Assembly (NCBI GenBank): GCA_963796195.1
Contig: CAWCKS010000003.1
Location: forward strand, 62,001-126,000
Reading direction: 5' to 3'
Length of the DNA: 64,000 nt
Source: CAWCKS01 sp963796195
GTDB taxonomy: Bacteria; Pseudomonadota; Alphaproteobacteria; Rhizobiales; Xanthobacteraceae
How positions within the stretch are numbered: the stretch's first letter is position 1; the number at the start of each line of letters is the position of its first letter. Positions 8,474-18,809 of this stretch are shown piece by piece. Made by a program: the position numbers and the translations under genes. Below the pieces are notes generated by a model. The model ran no database searches and was not told the origin of the DNA. It worked only from the letters and a program-made list of their open reading frames with translations.

Positions 8474-9598
8474 ATGGTTGAAGGTGGATCACTGCTCAGT
8501 GAATTGGAAGAAGCCATCTCGCGCGGATCTGCCGAAAGCCGCGAGCGAGCATTGTGGCATGCGACGGATCTGCTGATCTCGGGTCATTACTCGGAAGATC
8601 AAATCTGGATTTTCGGCGAAGTCATAGGCCGGCTTGCTGAAGAGATCGAAATTACGGCTCGCGCGCAACTCAGCAAGCGACTGGCAGCCGTTGAACACGC
8701 GCCGACCAAGGTGATCAACGCGCTTGCGTTTGACAATTCGATCGAAGTTGCCGGCCCTGTGCTGCGACAGTCTGAACGGCTTGATGCTCGATCGTTGATC
8801 GCCAATGCCAACTCGAAGAGCCAGCAGCACCTTCTCGCGATCTCGCAGCGTACGTCGCTCGTCGAGGCCGTGACAGACGTGCTTGTCGTGCGCGGTGATA
8901 AGGAGGTCGCGCGTTCGGTAACTGCGAATCAAGGAGCGCGTTTTTCCGAGTTCGGATTCTTGCATTTGACCCAGCGTTCCGAGAAGGATTCCATCCTTGC
9001 TGAACATCTCGGGGTCCGCAGGGACATTCCCAGGCACATTTTTCAGCAATTGATCGCGAAAGCGTCCGACGACGTCCGAAGAAAGCTGCGACAGGAGCGC
9101 CCGGAGATCGCCAACGCAATCCAGACCGTGGTCACCGATGTTGAAGGCACTGTTCATGCAAAGTTTGGCCCCGGGTCGAAGAGCTATTTCGCAGCGAAGA
9201 AGGCCGTGATGGCTCTGCACAGGGATGGCAATCTCGGCGAGAATGAGATTTGGGACTATGCAATGTCCCACAAAACCGAAGAAGTGACGGTCGCTCTATC
9301 GATATTGTGCGCGTTATCGGCTGATGTCGTTGAACGAACGCTGACTGACAACAATCGCGAGATGATAATGATTCTGGCCAAGACGCTTCAGCTGTCTTGG
9401 TCGACCACCATGGCCTTGCTGTTCCTTGGCGCACCAGGCCATCGCATTGTCGCCGGCGATCTGGAGGGGCTGAAGAAGGCGTTTGATCGCCTCGACATGG
9501 AGACCGCCAAAGATGTGTTGAGGACTTACCGCTCACGAAAGGAATTGGCGGCGGCTAGCTCTGGACCCAGGCGACTGCCTCAACTTCACACCAGCTAA
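8474..9598 (+). CDS. DUF2336 domain-containing protein
   Basis: A 374-residue cytoplasmic helical protein that matches the DUF2336 family of alphaproteobacteria: N-terminal ELEEAISRGSAESRERALWH, then HEAT-like helical repeats through the centre and a conserved C-terminal block LQLSWSTTMALLFL. No signal peptide or membrane segment is seen. The family function is unknown; some members are linked to cell cycle or stress signalling. It stands alone, with the convergent hydroxyproline-type operon 164 nt downstream. Codon use is less GC-extreme than its neighbours but not strikingly foreign. Confidence 0.8.
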   Translation: MVEGGSLLSELEEAISRGSAESRERALWHATDLLISGHYSEDQIWIFGEVIGRLAEEIEITARAQLSKRLAAVEHAPTKVINALAFDNSIEVAGPVLRQSERLDARSLIANANSKSQQHLLAISQRTSLVEAVTDVLVVRGDKEVARSVTANQGARFSEFGFLHLTQRSEKDSILAEHLGVRRDIPRHIFQQLIAKASDDVRRKLRQERPEIANAIQTVVTDVEGTVHAKFGPGSKSYFAAKKAVMALHRDGNLGENEIWDYAMSHKTEEVTVALSILCALSADVVERTLTDNNREMIMILAKTLQLSWSTTMALLFLGAPGHRIVAGDLEGLKKAFDRLDMETAKDVLRTYRSRKELAAASSGPRRLPQLHTS

Positions 9599-9762
9599 AT
9601 CGAGCTCGTCGGCAGGCCGCGTTGGCGGTCCTGCTGCTACGGCGCCCCGGCTGACCTGACGTCCGGTGCGCTTGGTCGCATCCGCCGGGGGAGGCATGCC
9701 CGTAGCGGACACCCGCGGGCCGGTTCCTTTTGGCTGCGTGAGCGGGGAGCTTTCAACCCCTC

Positions 9763-10713
9763 TCACGTTGCCCGCAGGCCATCGCGGAACGGGTCATCCG
9801 GATCCCGGTGGAGCGTCGCTTCGCCCGTCACATAGGCGCGGCCGGTGATGCTCGGGATGATCAAGCCCGATGCATTGCGCCGGTAGCGCGCGGTGAACGA
9901 GCTGCCGATGATGCTCTCCTGCACCCAAGCTTCGCCCGGCTTGAGCTTCCCGGCCGCCGCGAGACACGCGATCTTCGCGCTGGTGCCGGTGCCGCAGGGC
10001 GAGCGGTCATAGGCGCCACCCGGACAGAGCACGAAGTTGCGGCTGTGTGCATCCTTGGAGGCCGGTGGACCATAGAATTCGATGTGATCGATCGGCGCGC
10101 CGTCCTTACCTGTAATTCCTTGCCTCCCAAGCGCATCCATGATCGCCTGGGCCGTGCGCGACAGCTCGCCGATGTTGGCCATGGTGAGCGCGACCGGCGC
10201 GCCATCGATGCAGAAGAACCAGTTGCCGCCCCAGGCGACGTCGCCCGAGAAGGTGCCCGCACCGGGCACATCCACCGTCACGCGCTCGCGAAAACGATAA
10301 CTTGCGACATTCTCGATCGTCACCTCGTTGCGGGATTTGAGGTCGACGCTGACAATCCCGACGGGAGTTTCGATCCTGTGTTTCCCCGGTCCGATACGCT
10401 GCATATGCGCAAGGGTCACCGCCAGTCCGATCGTGCCGTGGCCGCACATGCCGATGGTGCCGACGTTGTTGAAGAAGATCACGCCGGCGGCGCAGCTCTT
10501 GTCCTCCGGCTCGCACAGCAGCGCCCCCACCAGCGCGTCATAGCCGCGCGGTTCGTTCACGGCGAAGCTGCGATAGTGGTCGAACTCGTCGGCGAAGCGC
10601 CGGCGTCGCTCGGTGAGCGTCCCGGATCCCAACGGCGGTCCGCCTTCGACAATCACCCGCGTCGGCTCGCCTTCGGTGTGGCTGTCGATCACCCGCATCG
10701 CCGCATCATCCAA
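9763..10713 (-). CDS. Proline racemase family; probable 4-hydroxyproline 2-epimerase
   Basis: A 316-residue proline racemase-fold enzyme. Both acid/base cysteines are present: Cys90 in GMCGHGTIG and Cys240 in DRSPCGTGTSAK. The Cys/Cys pair supports racemase or epimerase activity; the dehydratase branch has Thr in place of the second Cys. The likely reaction is trans-4-hydroxy-L-proline to cis-4-hydroxy-D-proline. Its start overlaps the stop of the upstream DHDPS-like gene by 8 nt, indicating translational coupling. MRVIDSHTEGEPTRV at 10698 is an alternative start. With its two upstream neighbours it forms a hydroxyproline degradation operon. Confidence 0.85.
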   Translation of the reverse strand: MDDAAMRVIDSHTEGEPTRVIVEGGPPLGSGTLTERRRRFADEFDHYRSFAVNEPRGYDALVGALLCEPEDKSCAAGVIFFNNVGTIGMCGHGTIGLAVTLAHMQRIGPGKHRIETPVGIVSVDLKSRNEVTIENVASYRFRERVTVDVPGAGTFSGDVAWGGNWFFCIDGAPVALTMANIGELSRTAQAIMDALGRQGITGKDGAPIDHIEFYGPPASKDAHSRNFVLCPGGAYDRSPCGTGTSAKIACLAAAGKLKPGEAWVQESIIGSSFTARYRRNASGLIIPSITGRAYVTGEATLHRDPDDPFRDGLRAT

Positions 10714-11647
10714 CGCTTGTCGACCAGTCGCGATACCACGCCTTGAACAGCTTGAGTTGAGTCTCGGCGTAATGCTTCTGGCTCGGGGAGAGTGCGTCAG
10801 TCGCGCAAAAGTGCAGTTCGTATTCGGGATTGCCTTCGAGCACCATCAGGTGCTTGTAAAACAGCACGAGATCGGGGCCTTCATCGAACGAGGACAGCAC
10901 GCCGAGCGCGCGATCGAGCTCTTCCGCCTGCCGCAGCACTTTCGCATCACCGCGCGCGGCCTTCTTGCTCAGCGCCTCCAGCTGCAGCACCTCGCGCGGC
11001 AGCACGTTGCCGACGCCGGTGATGGCGCCGACGGCGCCGCAGTTCACGTAGCCATGCACCACCTGGGTGTCGACGCCGACCGTCAGCATCACGTCCGGAT
11101 CGGCGCCGGCGATATGCTCGGCCGCATAGCGTAGCGCCGCCGCGCCGCCGAACTCCTTGAAGCCGACGAGATGCCGGTACTTTCGGCGCAGCTCGAAGAA
11201 CAGGTCGGCCCTGGTCTCGAAGCCGTAGTAGGGGCTGTTGTAGATGACGGACGGCAGGCCATCAGCCGCTTCGAGCACGCCTTCGAAATGCGCGCGCTGC
11301 GCCGCCGCCGACGAGCCGCGCGACAGCACGCGCGGGATGATCATCAAACCCTTGGCGCCGACCTTGCGGGCATGCGCGGCAAACGCCGCAGCGCGCGCCG
11401 GGCTCTGCGCGCCGGCGCCGACGACGACCGGCAGCCCCGCCTGCACCAGCCGCTCGACGCCTTCCTTGCGCTGCTCGTCCGACAACAGCGGCCAGTCGCC
11501 CATCGAGCCGCAATAGACGACAGCCGACATGCCGAGGCCAACCAGCTCCTTGCCTTTCCGCACCAGCGCATCGAAGTCCGGCTCGCGCCGCGCCGTACAC
11601 GGCGTCATCAGGGCCGGAATCATGCCTGTGAAGATGGTTGATGCCAT
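10706..11647 (-). CDS. DHDPS/NAL-family lyase, probable pyrroline-4-hydroxy-2-carboxylate deaminase
   Basis: A 313-residue dihydrodipicolinate synthase-family (class I aldolase) protein: GMIPALMTPCT at the N-terminus, YNSPYYGF carrying the catalytic Tyr and VGFKEFGG with the Schiff-base Lys. In hydroxyproline pathways a member of this family deaminates 1-pyrroline-4-hydroxy-2-carboxylate to 2-oxoglutarate semialdehyde. That assignment comes from its position between an epimerase and an FAD dehydrogenase; true DHDPS activity in lysine synthesis is less likely. The ATG at 11647 is chosen; an ORF extension to 11731 runs over the upstream gene's stop and is not conserved. Confidence 0.78.
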   Translation of the reverse strand: MASTIFTGMIPALMTPCTARREPDFDALVRKGKELVGLGMSAVVYCGSMGDWPLLSDEQRKEGVERLVQAGLPVVVGAGAQSPARAAAFAAHARKVGAKGLMIIPRVLSRGSSAAAQRAHFEGVLEAADGLPSVIYNSPYYGFETRADLFFELRRKYRHLVGFKEFGGAAALRYAAEHIAGADPDVMLTVGVDTQVVHGYVNCGAVGAITGVGNVLPREVLQLEALSKKAARGDAKVLRQAEELDRALGVLSSFDEGPDLVLFYKHLMVLEGNPEYELHFCATDALSPSQKHYAETQLKLFKAWYRDWSTSVG

Positions 11648-11702
11648 GTGGTTCTCTGAATGCGCGTGCGGTTGCCGACTGGACTCGGTACAGAGGCAGA
11701 CA

Positions 11703-12947
11703 TTATCGCGTTCCGAACCGCCTGACATCAAATGGTTCGATATCCAGCGGTGGCGATCTGCGGCTGACCATGGCTCCGACGATCTCGCCGGTGATCGCCG
11801 ATTGCGTTAGCCCGTGGTGGGCGTGACCGAACGCATAGATGATGCGGTCGCTGCTCGACGCGGAAATCACGGGCAGGGTGTCGGGCAGCGACGGGCGGAA
11901 TCCCATCCAGCGCGTGCCACCTTCGAACCGGGCGTCCGGCAGGAAGCGTTTGGCGCGGCCGATCATCGCGTCGACGCGCTTGTAGTTTGGTGGCAGTGAC
12001 AGCCCGCCAAACTCGACCGCGCCGCCGATGCGGTCGCCAATGTCCAGCGGCGTGGTCACGAAACCCTGGCCTTCGAACAGGATCATCCGCGACAGCCCGA
12101 GCGATCCTCGTGGCAAGGTCAGATTGTAGCCACGCTCGGTATCCAGCGGCACATCGTCACCGAGCAGCGCGCAAAGCGGTCGGGACCAGGCACCGGCGGC
12201 AATCACGGCCATGTCGGATGCTATCGTTTGCCCTGAGCTCAGTCCCGTCTCGGCACCCGTCGCCGTTGGCGTCACGCGAATGACCTGATCCCGCACGAGC
12301 GTCGCGCCGCGGGCCAGCGCCGCCTCTCCAAGCGCGAGCGTAACGCTCGCGGGGTCGTCCACGCTGACGCCGGCGGGATAGTTGACGCCTGCGACAGCGG
12401 CAGGGCCGAGCGCGGGCTCGAGCCGTTTTACGGCAGCATGGTCAGGCAGCAACTCGAGATGATAGCCGAGCTTCTCCTGGCGCCTGAGGGTCGGCAGCGC
12501 AGCGTCGAACTGCCGTTGCTCGGAGAAGATGCACGCATAGCCCAGCCGGCGCAGATGCTTCTGCTCAAGCCCGAGCTTTCTCAAGCGCCGCTCCCAGGCC
12601 GCGAGCGACGAGCCGTTGAGTCCGATCAGGGCTTGCGTCGAGCGCTCGACATGTGCCGGCGTCGAGGCCCGCACAAAGCGGACGAGCCACGGCAGGATCT
12701 GTGGCATATAGGAGGGACGGATCGAAAAGGGTCCGAGCGGATCAACCAGCCATCGGGGAATCTCGCGCCATATTTTTGGACTTGCGAGCGGCAGGATATC
12801 CGTGTGCACGATCCCGCCGGCGTTGCCGCGCGAGGTCCGTTGCCCAAGACCATCGGGATCGATCAACGTGACGGCATGTCCGTCGTCGAGCAGCGCGTGG
12901 GCCGTTTGAATACCGACGATGCCGGCGCCGACGATGGTTATGTGCAT
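11703..12947 (-). CDS. FAD-dependent D-amino acid (D-hydroxyproline) dehydrogenase
   Basis: A 414-residue DadA-like flavoprotein. The N-terminal Rossmann motif GAGIVG (7-12) is followed by DPDGLGQRTSRGNAGGI, which matches the FAD-contacting region of D-amino acid dehydrogenases; the C-terminus GHAHHGLTQSAITGEIV is the second FAD contact. It is the first gene of a three-gene minus-strand operon with the DHDPS-like and epimerase genes. The pathway would be L-hydroxyproline, D-hydroxyproline, pyrroline-4-hydroxy-2-carboxylate and 2-oxoglutarate semialdehyde. The final semialdehyde dehydrogenase is not in this window. Confidence 0.8.
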   Translation of the reverse strand: MHITIVGAGIVGIQTAHALLDDGHAVTLIDPDGLGQRTSRGNAGGIVHTDILPLASPKIWREIPRWLVDPLGPFSIRPSYMPQILPWLVRFVRASTPAHVERSTQALIGLNGSSLAAWERRLRKLGLEQKHLRRLGYACIFSEQRQFDAALPTLRRQEKLGYHLELLPDHAAVKRLEPALGPAAVAGVNYPAGVSVDDPASVTLALGEAALARGATLVRDQVIRVTPTATGAETGLSSGQTIASDMAVIAAGAWSRPLCALLGDDVPLDTERGYNLTLPRGSLGLSRMILFEGQGFVTTPLDIGDRIGGAVEFGGLSLPPNYKRVDAMIGRAKRFLPDARFEGGTRWMGFRPSLPDTLPVISASSSDRIIYAFGHAHHGLTQSAITGEIVGAMVSRRSPPLDIEPFDVRRFGTR

Positions 12948-13101
12948 TTGCTGCTTGACGCGCCCGAGACCAATACTGCGGGGAACGAATACACGAAGTC
13001 GCCTCGGCCCGCTATTGACGCCGGCAAGTCTGCGTAGGACGTTTCATCGCGGCGCGATCGATCGAAAGCCATCCACCCCAACCCAAATGTCCTGAGTTCC
13101 G

Positions 13102-14339
13102 ATGTCGCAACAAATCCTGTTCAAGAATTTCGAGTTGCTGGAACCTTCGTTCGGCGAGCTGCGCGGCGGATATGAGTTGCTTGTCGAGGGCGATACCGTC
13201 AGGCAACTCAGCGACAAGCCGATCAAGGCGGCCGAGGCAACGGTGATCGACTGCGGCAGGCGCACCTTGATGCCGGGGCTGATCGATTCCCACGTCCACG
13301 CCATCCACAGCGAGGTCAACGTTCGCTTCATGGAAGCGATGCCGCTGACCTTGATCACCGCGCGCGCCGCGACACGGTTGCGCGCCATGCTCGACCGCGG
13401 CTTCACCACCGTGCGCGACACCGGCGGAGCCGACTGGGGCATCAAGACTGCGATCGAAACCGGCCATATCGTTGGCCCCAGGCTCTTTATCGCCGGCCAG
13501 TCGATCGGTCCCACCGGGGGCCATTCGGATGGGCGCCGGCGCACCAGCTTCGGCGGCGAATGCGTCTGCTGCAACGGCCTGCAATTCAAGTCCGCCATCG
13601 CCGACGGCGTCGACGAAGTCCGCAAATCCGCGCGCGAGCAGATGCGTCAGGGCGCCGACCATGTGAAGATCATGATGTCCGGCGGCGTTGCTTCGCCATA
13701 CGATCCGCTGGAGAGCCTGCAGTTCTCGGAGGGCGAAGTCGTGCGGCGGTGGAAGAGGCAGCCGCCTTCGGGCGCTACGTCTGCGCCCATGCCTACTCGG
13801 CAGAGGCCATCATGCGCGCCGCGCGGCTTGGCGTTCGCACCATCGAGCACGGCAATCTGATCGACGACGCAAGTGCCAAAGCGATGGCCGAGAAGGGCAT
13901 GTTCCTGGTTGCGAACCTTGTCGCTTACTATGCCATGAAGGAACGCGCCGCCCAGTTTGGCATGATCGGCGAGAGCCTTGCCAAGAATGAAGTCGTGCTG
14001 CAAGGCGGGCTGAAGTCGCTCGAAATCTGCAAGCGTCACGGCATCCCGGTGGCCTATGGCAGCGATCTGTTGGGCGAATTGCATTGGGATCAGTCGAAGG
14101 AGTTCGTGATCCGCCAGGAGGTCGTCTCGCCGATCGAGATCATCCGTTCGGCGACCACGATCGGCGCCGAGGTCCTGCGCATGGTGGGCAAGGTCGGCAC
14201 CTTGCAGCCCGGCGCCTATGCCGACGTCATCGTTGTCGACGGCGATCCGCTGAAAAATCTTGCGCTGCTTGGTGATCAGGGGAAACATCTTGCCCTGATC
14301 ATGAAGGCAGGGATCTTGCATAAGAACCAGCTGATCTGA
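13102..14339 (+). pseudogene. Metal-dependent amidohydrolase, one frameshift
   Basis: The frame from ATG 13102 encodes an imidazolonepropionase/Xaa-Pro-dipeptidase-type amidohydrolase: metal motif DSHVHAIHS (HxH), TTVRDTGGA and the metal-bridging Lys in HVKIMMSGG. Near 13745 one base appears lost; the next frame continues with CAHAYSAEA, TIEHGNLID and PVAYGSDLLGE (metal-binding His and Asp) to the stop at 14339. The intact protein would be about 412 residues, normal for the family. It precedes an ABC importer by 13 nt, so it probably acts on the imported compound, a peptide-like or cyclic amide (inference). Confidence 0.8.
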
Positions 14340-14352
14340 ATCGCAGGCGCTG

Positions 14353-15195
14353 TTGGGGGTGAGTTTGGCCGCCGAATCCGGATGGACGTCATCGCGCGTT
14401 GTCGGCCGCATGGCGCTTCGAACGGCTGCCGGCCTGTCGCTCGGCTATATCCTGCTGCCAATGGTCTTCGTGATCTGGCTGGCGTTCTTCGCCCAGGAAA
14501 TCCCGTCGTTCCCGCCGGAAGGCTATTCGCTGAAGTGGTTTCGCGTCATTCCTGATAACGACAGGTTCGTCTCGGGTTTTCTCCTCAGTCTGCAGGTCGC
14601 GTTGCTGGCAACGGCGATCGGCTTGGCCATCGGCGTTCCCGCCGCCGTTTGCCTGGTGCGGCGGCGCTTTGCCGGACGCGAGGCCATGAACAATCTCTTG
14701 TTGCTGCCGCTGATCGTGCCAGGCATCGTGCTTGGCATCGCGCTGTATGTTTTCGATGTCGAGGCCGAGATTGCGACGGACTGGCCGATCCTCGGCTCAC
14801 TCGGCGCTCTGATCGCGGGTCACGTGCTGATCGCCATCCCCTGGACCGTGCGTCTGGTCACCGCCAGCCTCGTCGGCATGGATCGCACTGTCGAGGAAGC
14901 CGCGCAAAGCCTCGGCGCCAACAGGCTGACCACGTTCCGCCGCGTCACCTTGCCCGCCATTCTGCCGGGAATCGTCGCAGCCGCCCTGTTTGGCTTCATC
15001 GCCTCGTTCGGGAATCTGGAAATGAGTCTGTTCCTGGTCGGGCCCGGCCGCACCACGCTGCCGATCGCGATCCTGCAATACCTCGAATGGAAGATCGATC
15101 CGACCATCGCGGCGGTCTCGGTCCTGCAGATCCTGTTTATCGGCGGCGCCATGCTGCTGACCGACCGCTTCGTCAAGATCGGCCGCGTGGTCTGA
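14353..15195 (+). CDS. ABC transporter permease, PotC-like
   Basis: A 280-residue inner-membrane permease with about six transmembrane segments. It has the cytoplasmic EAA loop EEAAQSLGANRLTTFRRVTL that docks the ATPase. It resembles the PotC/YdcV type of polyamine or spermidine/putrescine importers. The start is uncertain: TTG at 14353, GTG at 14359 and ATG at 14410 are all in frame, and none has a convincing ribosome binding site. It is followed by the ATPase gene after only 2 nt. The second permease lies at the end of the operon. Confidence 0.8.
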   Translation: MGVSLAAESGWTSSRVVGRMALRTAAGLSLGYILLPMVFVIWLAFFAQEIPSFPPEGYSLKWFRVIPDNDRFVSGFLLSLQVALLATAIGLAIGVPAAVCLVRRRFAGREAMNNLLLLPLIVPGIVLGIALYVFDVEAEIATDWPILGSLGALIAGHVLIAIPWTVRLVTASLVGMDRTVEEAAQSLGANRLTTFRRVTLPAILPGIVAAALFGFIASFGNLEMSLFLVGPGRTTLPIAILQYLEWKIDPTIAAVSVLQILFIGGAMLLTDRFVKIGRVV

Positions 15196-15197
15196 CG

Positions 15198-16264
<1,067 letters not shown>

Positions 16265-16305
16265 CATCCCTGCCAACTGACCCAAGCAACCCGGAGGTAG
16301 ACATC

Positions 16306-17350
16306 ATGACCAGATCGACCCGCCGTGACGTCTTGATTGGCGCGGCAGCGCTGGCCGGCACGGCCTCTCTGCCGCGCACGGCATCATCGGCAGCAGGAGA
16401 AAGGCCGCATCGTCGTCGGCACCTGGGGCGGCGACTACGCCCGTTTGCTCAACAAGAACATCGAGGTGCCCATCCTCATCAAGGACGGCTGGGAGGTTGT
16501 GCAGGATCAGGCCGGCGATCCGGAACGGCGCTCGAAGATGCTCGCCGAACAGCGGCTGCCGCGCGGGACGTCGGATGTACAGGGACTGTCGGCGCTCAAC
16601 ATGTACCAGATGCACGACGCCGGCGTCGTGCTGCCGATCGACTACTCAAAGCTCAAGAACGCTCCGAATCTGCTGCCGTCGATGAAATATCCCTACGGCG
16701 TCGGCCACATCTATTCGGGCAAGGTCGCCGTCTACAATCCAAAGTTCTTCCCGACGGCGCCGGCAAGCTACAAGGATGTGTTCGATCCGAAGCATGGCAA
16801 CAAGCTCGGCATTATCGACATCCAGTACCAGTACACGATGGTCTGTGCGGCGCTCGCCGCCGGCGGCAAGGTCAACGATATCGAGCCCGGCAAAAAGCTG
16901 CTGCTCGAATGCAAGAACGCCGGCATGCGCATCTATCCGACCAATGAGGCATTCGCGCAGGGCCTGAAGCAGGAGGAATTCGGGATCGGCGTGATGTGGA
17001 AAGCGCGCGTCGTGCAATGGCAGAACGCCGGGATTCCGGTGAATGCCGTCGCTCCCACCGAAGGCACGCTCGCCTACGTGTCCGGCTTTGTCATCCCGAA
17101 GAACGCGCCCAACAAGGAAGGTGGTTACGCCTATCTCGACGCCATGCTGGAGAAGAGCGCGCAGGAGGCCTTTGCCGTCGACATGGGCTACAACCCGACC
17201 GTCACCAACGCCGTGGTCGCGCCCGATCTCAACAAGCGCATCGGCTTCACCCCGGACGAGGTCAAGAAGCTCGTCGACCTCGACTACGACTACATGAACA
17301 AGAACGACGTCGCGTTCAAGGACTGGTGGGACAAGGTCTTGAAGAGCTGA
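16306..17350 (+). pseudogene. ABC transporter substrate-binding protein, PotD-like, one frameshift
   Basis: The ATG at 16306, with a good GGAGG site, begins a twin-arginine type leader (STRRDVLIGAAALAGTASL). The frame is lost near 16400, inside or just after the leader, and the mature protein continues in the next frame (RIVVGTWGGDYARLL to the stop at 17350). The fold is that of polyamine-type periplasmic binding proteins (extracellular solute-binding family 1). The intact product would be about 347 residues. One extra base around the run GCAGCAGGAGAAAGG explains the break. It would deliver substrate to the two permeases. Ligand unknown. Confidence 0.8.
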
Positions 17351-17426
17351 ACGGGCCGCTGGTCGTCCCACAAGCAGGGCTATCGCATGTGCCGGTTCAT
17401 CGGCGAACGTGGCCGCTGCGGTTCGA

Positions 17427-17589
17427 CATCCTCCCCCGCGGAGCAAAGCGAAGCGGGGGAGGGGGACCGCCCAAAGGCGGTGGAGGGGGCGCGCGTCCGT
17501 CGATGTTCTTGATCGCTGGTGCTGAGTCCGTGATTGCCCCCACCACCATGCTTCGCATGGCCCCCCTCCACCGCAAGCGGGGGAGGATG
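17427..17589. repeat. 163-bp palindromic intergenic element with 13-bp terminal inverted repeats
   Basis: CATCCTCCCCCGC at 17427-17439 is repeated inverted and exactly as GCGGGGGAGGATG at 17577-17589. Inside, CCTCCCCCGC (17430-17439) also pairs with GCGGGGGAGG (17453-17462), and ACCGCC/GGCGGT makes a further hairpin. It has no coding capacity. It fills the gap between the binding-protein and permease genes of one operon and ends 14 nt before the permease ATG. It looks like a small MITE-like or REP-like element. Confidence 0.6.
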
Positions 17590-17603
17590 GGAGTGCCACA
17601 CTG

Positions 17604-18488
17604 ATGGCCGCGACCGCTCAGGCACAATTCCATTCAGACGACAAGCCGACCTCGTTGCTGTCGGCCTCGACGCTGATCGGGCCGGCCACGGCGTTCGTGG
17701 TCATCGGCTTGCTGGTGCCGCTCGCGATCCTGCTCCGCTACAGCTTCAACGCCTTCGAACCGCGGCGCATGATGGTGGTGACGTTCACGCTCGAGAACTA
17801 CGAGAAGTTTTTCGCCGATCCCTACTATACGAGCGTGCTGGGAACGACGCTGCGGGTGGCCGCCCTCTGTACGATGGCCTGCCTCGTCATGGGTCTGCCG
17901 CTGGCCTATGTGCTGGCGCGCACCCAGTCGCGATTCAAGAACGTGCTGATCATGCTGGTCGTGCTGCCGCTGTTCGTCGGCAATGCCGTGCGCGCGGCCG
18001 GATGGATGACGGTGTTCGGCTCGAAGGGTTTTCTCAACGTGACCCTGATGCAGCTCGGGATCATCGGCCAGCCGCTGCAAATCATGTACACCGAGGGCGC
18101 CGTCGTCGCCGGCATCATTGCCGTCAATCTGCCCTACATGGTGCTGACCTTGCAGAGCGTGATCGAAGGCATCAACCGCAATCTGGAGGAGGCCGCCTTC
18201 AGTCTCGGCGCAGCTCCCGCGACGATGTTTCGCCGCGTGCTGCTGCCGCTGTCGCTGCCGGGCATTCTGGCCGGCACCATCCTGACCTTCATTCTCGGCA
18301 TGAACGCCTATGCGACACCCGTCCTGCTCGGCGGCCCAAAATTCAAGATGATGGGCCCGCTGGTCTATGGACAGTTTGAGCTCAACAACTGGCCGTTCGG
18401 CGCCTCCGCCGCGTTCGTCCTGATGACCGCGACGCTGGGGCTGACCGCGACCGCAAATATTTTGGTCCAGCGCCGGTACCGGCGCTGA
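17604..18488 (+). CDS. ABC transporter permease, PotB-like
   Basis: A 294-residue permease with about six transmembrane segments and an EAA loop (LEEAAFSLGAAPATMFRRVL). It is of the PotB/YdcU type and partners with the PotC-like permease at 14353. A palindromic element separates it from the binding-protein gene, so it might be transcribed or translated differently from the rest. Its last codons fall in an 18-bp perfect palindrome (AGCGCCGGTACCGGCGCT). Confidence 0.82.
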   Translation: MAATAQAQFHSDDKPTSLLSASTLIGPATAFVVIGLLVPLAILLRYSFNAFEPRRMMVVTFTLENYEKFFADPYYTSVLGTTLRVAALCTMACLVMGLPLAYVLARTQSRFKNVLIMLVVLPLFVGNAVRAAGWMTVFGSKGFLNVTLMQLGIIGQPLQIMYTEGAVVAGIIAVNLPYMVLTLQSVIEGINRNLEEAAFSLGAAPATMFRRVLLPLSLPGILAGTILTFILGMNAYATPVLLGGPKFKMMGPLVYGQFELNNWPFGASAAFVLMTATLGLTATANILVQRRYRR

Positions 18489-18809
18489 GAATACGGGCGG
18501 GTCAGGCGAAGCCGTAACCCGCCAAAGATCTTCGGCGGATTGCACTTTTCGCTAGTCCGGCGTGTTCGCGCCGGGCGTTGTCATTGCCGTGAAGAGCCGC
18601 GCACACGACGCTGCGCCGCACAGGACGGCGGCTCATTCAGCGATATCGATGCCATGCCTTTTCGGATGGGTGCCGGGTATGATACAATCATTGCTTGTAT
18701 CGTTTCGATCACTGCTTCCCGCCTGTCCATCGACCCTGGTTGGGCCCGGTTGTCGGCATCGCCAGGCGAAGACGGCTGGCCCTTGTTTTCAGAGCAGAGG
18801 GGCACGTCC
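18489..18809. other. 321-nt intergenic region
   Basis: It begins with hairpin material: GGCGGGT (18496-18502) pairs with ACCCGCC (18517-18523) around a GGCGAAGCCG loop, and could terminate the ABC operon though no T-run follows. The rest shows no gene; a GAGGGG ribosome binding site for the next gene lies at its end. Confidence 0.4.

Noticed and set aside
9599..9762. Possible terminator or small RNA between DUF2336 and the epimerase gene
   Set aside because: GC-rich inverted pieces exist but no stem with a T-tract was convincing.
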